A DNA stretch of 5,751 bases from CAZYPU01 sp049642705 (lineage in GTDB: Bacteria; Omnitrophota; Gorgyraeia; JABMRN01; RBG-13-46-9): NCBI GenBank assembly GCA_049642705.1, contig JBARPB010000093.1, positions 1 to 5,751 on the forward strand. The letters are read 5' to 3'. Position 1 is the stretch's first letter. Each line of letters begins with the position of its first letter. The notes beneath the pieces are model-generated. The model was not told the DNA's origin, searched no databases, and saw nothing but the letters and a program-made list of their open reading frames with translations. Both the position numbers and the translations under genes were made by a program. Of this stretch, positions 5,229-5,751 are shown one piece after another.

Positions 5229-5674
5229 CGTTTTTTCTTAAAAAATTCCTGAATCAAAGAGCGCGATTCGTCTTTTAAAATGCCTGATTTTACTTTAACT
5301 CGATGGTTTAGTTTTTTACTTTGTAAAATATCGACGACGGAACCGGCGGCGCCGGACTTGGGGTCTTCCGTCGCGTAGTAAAGATTTTGTATTCGCGCTA
5401 AGATCATCGCGCCGGCGCACATCGGGCAAGGTTCTATTGTAGCATACATGCTGCATGCGTTCAATCTTTCGTTTTTCAGGTACGCCGCGCCTTGAGTGAT
5501 TGCTATCATCTCGGCGTGGGCGGTCGGGTCTTTTAACGTCTTTATCTGGTTGTGCGCCCGGGCTATGATTCGCCCCTTGTGAACGATAACCGCGCCGACG
5601 GGAACTTCGTCTTTCTCGAAGGCGATCTCGGCCTGCTTCAGCGCCTCGCGCATGTACGTTTCGTGTGTGGGCAT
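5204..5674 (-). CDS. tadA: tRNA adenosine(34) deaminase TadA
   Basis: TadA deaminates A34 of tRNA-Arg(ACG) to inosine so that one tRNA can read CGU, CGC and CGA. The 156-residue product has the full zinc deaminase signature: HAE (H53, E55 catalytic) and PCPMC (C83, C86), plus EVPVGAV (23-29) and the DPKSGAAGS segment (104-112) typical of TadA rather than cytidine or guanine deaminases. The length is normal. The ATG at 5674 gives the usual lead-in before MREAL; M8 is an alternative. Neither has a Shine-Dalgarno sequence. The ATG lies 10 bp after a tRNA-Arg(ACG) gene, so 3' processing of that tRNA would leave a leader of about 10 bases. Residues 150-156 and the TAG stop are encoded by the start of tRNA-Ser(GCU). 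Confidence 0.96.
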   Translation of the reverse strand: MPTHETYMREALKQAEIAFEKDEVPVGAVIVHKGRIIARAHNQIKTLKDPTAHAEMIAITQGAAYLKNERLNACSMYATIEPCPMCAGAMILARIQNLYYATEDPKSGAAGSVVDILQSKKLNHRVKVKSGILKDESRSLIQEFFKKKREGSHSLV

Positions 5675-5684
5675 GGGTGTTTAG

Positions 5685-5751
5685 CGTGCCAGGCAGGACT
5701 TGAACCTGCGACCTTTTGCTTCGTAGGCAAACGCTCTATCCAACTGAGCTA
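5685..5751 (-). tRNA. tRNA-Arg, anticodon ACG (first 7 bases outside window)
   Basis: The visible part runs from base 8. It has D-arm GCTC/GAGC, anticodon stem TTTGC/GCAAA with loop CTACGAA (anticodon ACG, arginine CGN), variable loop AGGTC, T-arm GCAGG-TTCAAGT-CCTGC, acceptor 3' strand CTGGCAC and discriminator G at 5685. The 5' acceptor strand lies beyond the window end. CCA is not encoded: the next bases are CTA, one change away, so CCA would be added after transcription. A34 is the known substrate of TadA, which is encoded next. Confidence 0.95.

Overview
All genes in this window read on the minus strand. In transcription order they are tRNA-Arg(ACG) (cut by the window end), tadA, tRNA-Ser(GCU), a Fic-family protein, a B12-binding-type radical SAM protein, dnaX, and the start of recR (cut by the window start). 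The housekeeping proteins (DnaX with a zinc module, RecR, TadA) are bacterial. The dispersed palindromic repeats and the radical SAM protein fit an uncultured, deep-branching Gram-negative-type lineage. Omnitrophota (OP3) is my impression, held with low confidence. No plasmid, phage or CRISPR hallmark is visible.

Right part (about 5135-5751): a tight RNA/protein unit. TadA, the enzyme that converts A34 to inosine in tRNA-Arg(ACG), is encoded 10 bp downstream of a tRNA-Arg with anticodon ACG, the known bacterial TadA substrate. The 3' end of tadA overlaps the 5' end of tRNA-Ser(GCU) by 25 nt, so the tadA stop codon lies in the D-loop of the tRNA. Cutting out the tRNA would therefore remove the end of the tadA message.

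Middle part (about 3700-5134): a visibly AT-richer fic gene. It has a near-consensus sigma70 promoter placed so close to the ATG that the mRNA should be leaderless. Three palindromes built from the same TATTAAA half-site lie over and upstream of that promoter. Behind fic is a short repeat patch (two GGGGACAGGT-type units), then the promoter of the radical SAM gene.

Left part (1-3694): a DUF4080-like radical SAM/B12 protein, then dnaX and recR. The classical order tadA - SRP RNA - dnaX - ybaB - recR, known for example from Bacillus, is recognisable here but altered. The fic and radical SAM genes occupy the tadA-dnaX gap, no SRP RNA is seen, and a palindromic repeat sits where ybaB would be. 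A second 90-bp palindromic element lies in frame inside dnaX and adds 30 codons to the linker between its ATPase/clamp-loader part and its C-terminal domain.

Several starts (fic, dnaX, radical SAM, tadA) lack a Shine-Dalgarno sequence, and three have promoter-like boxes very close to the ATG. This suggests that leaderless or near-leaderless translation is common in this organism.
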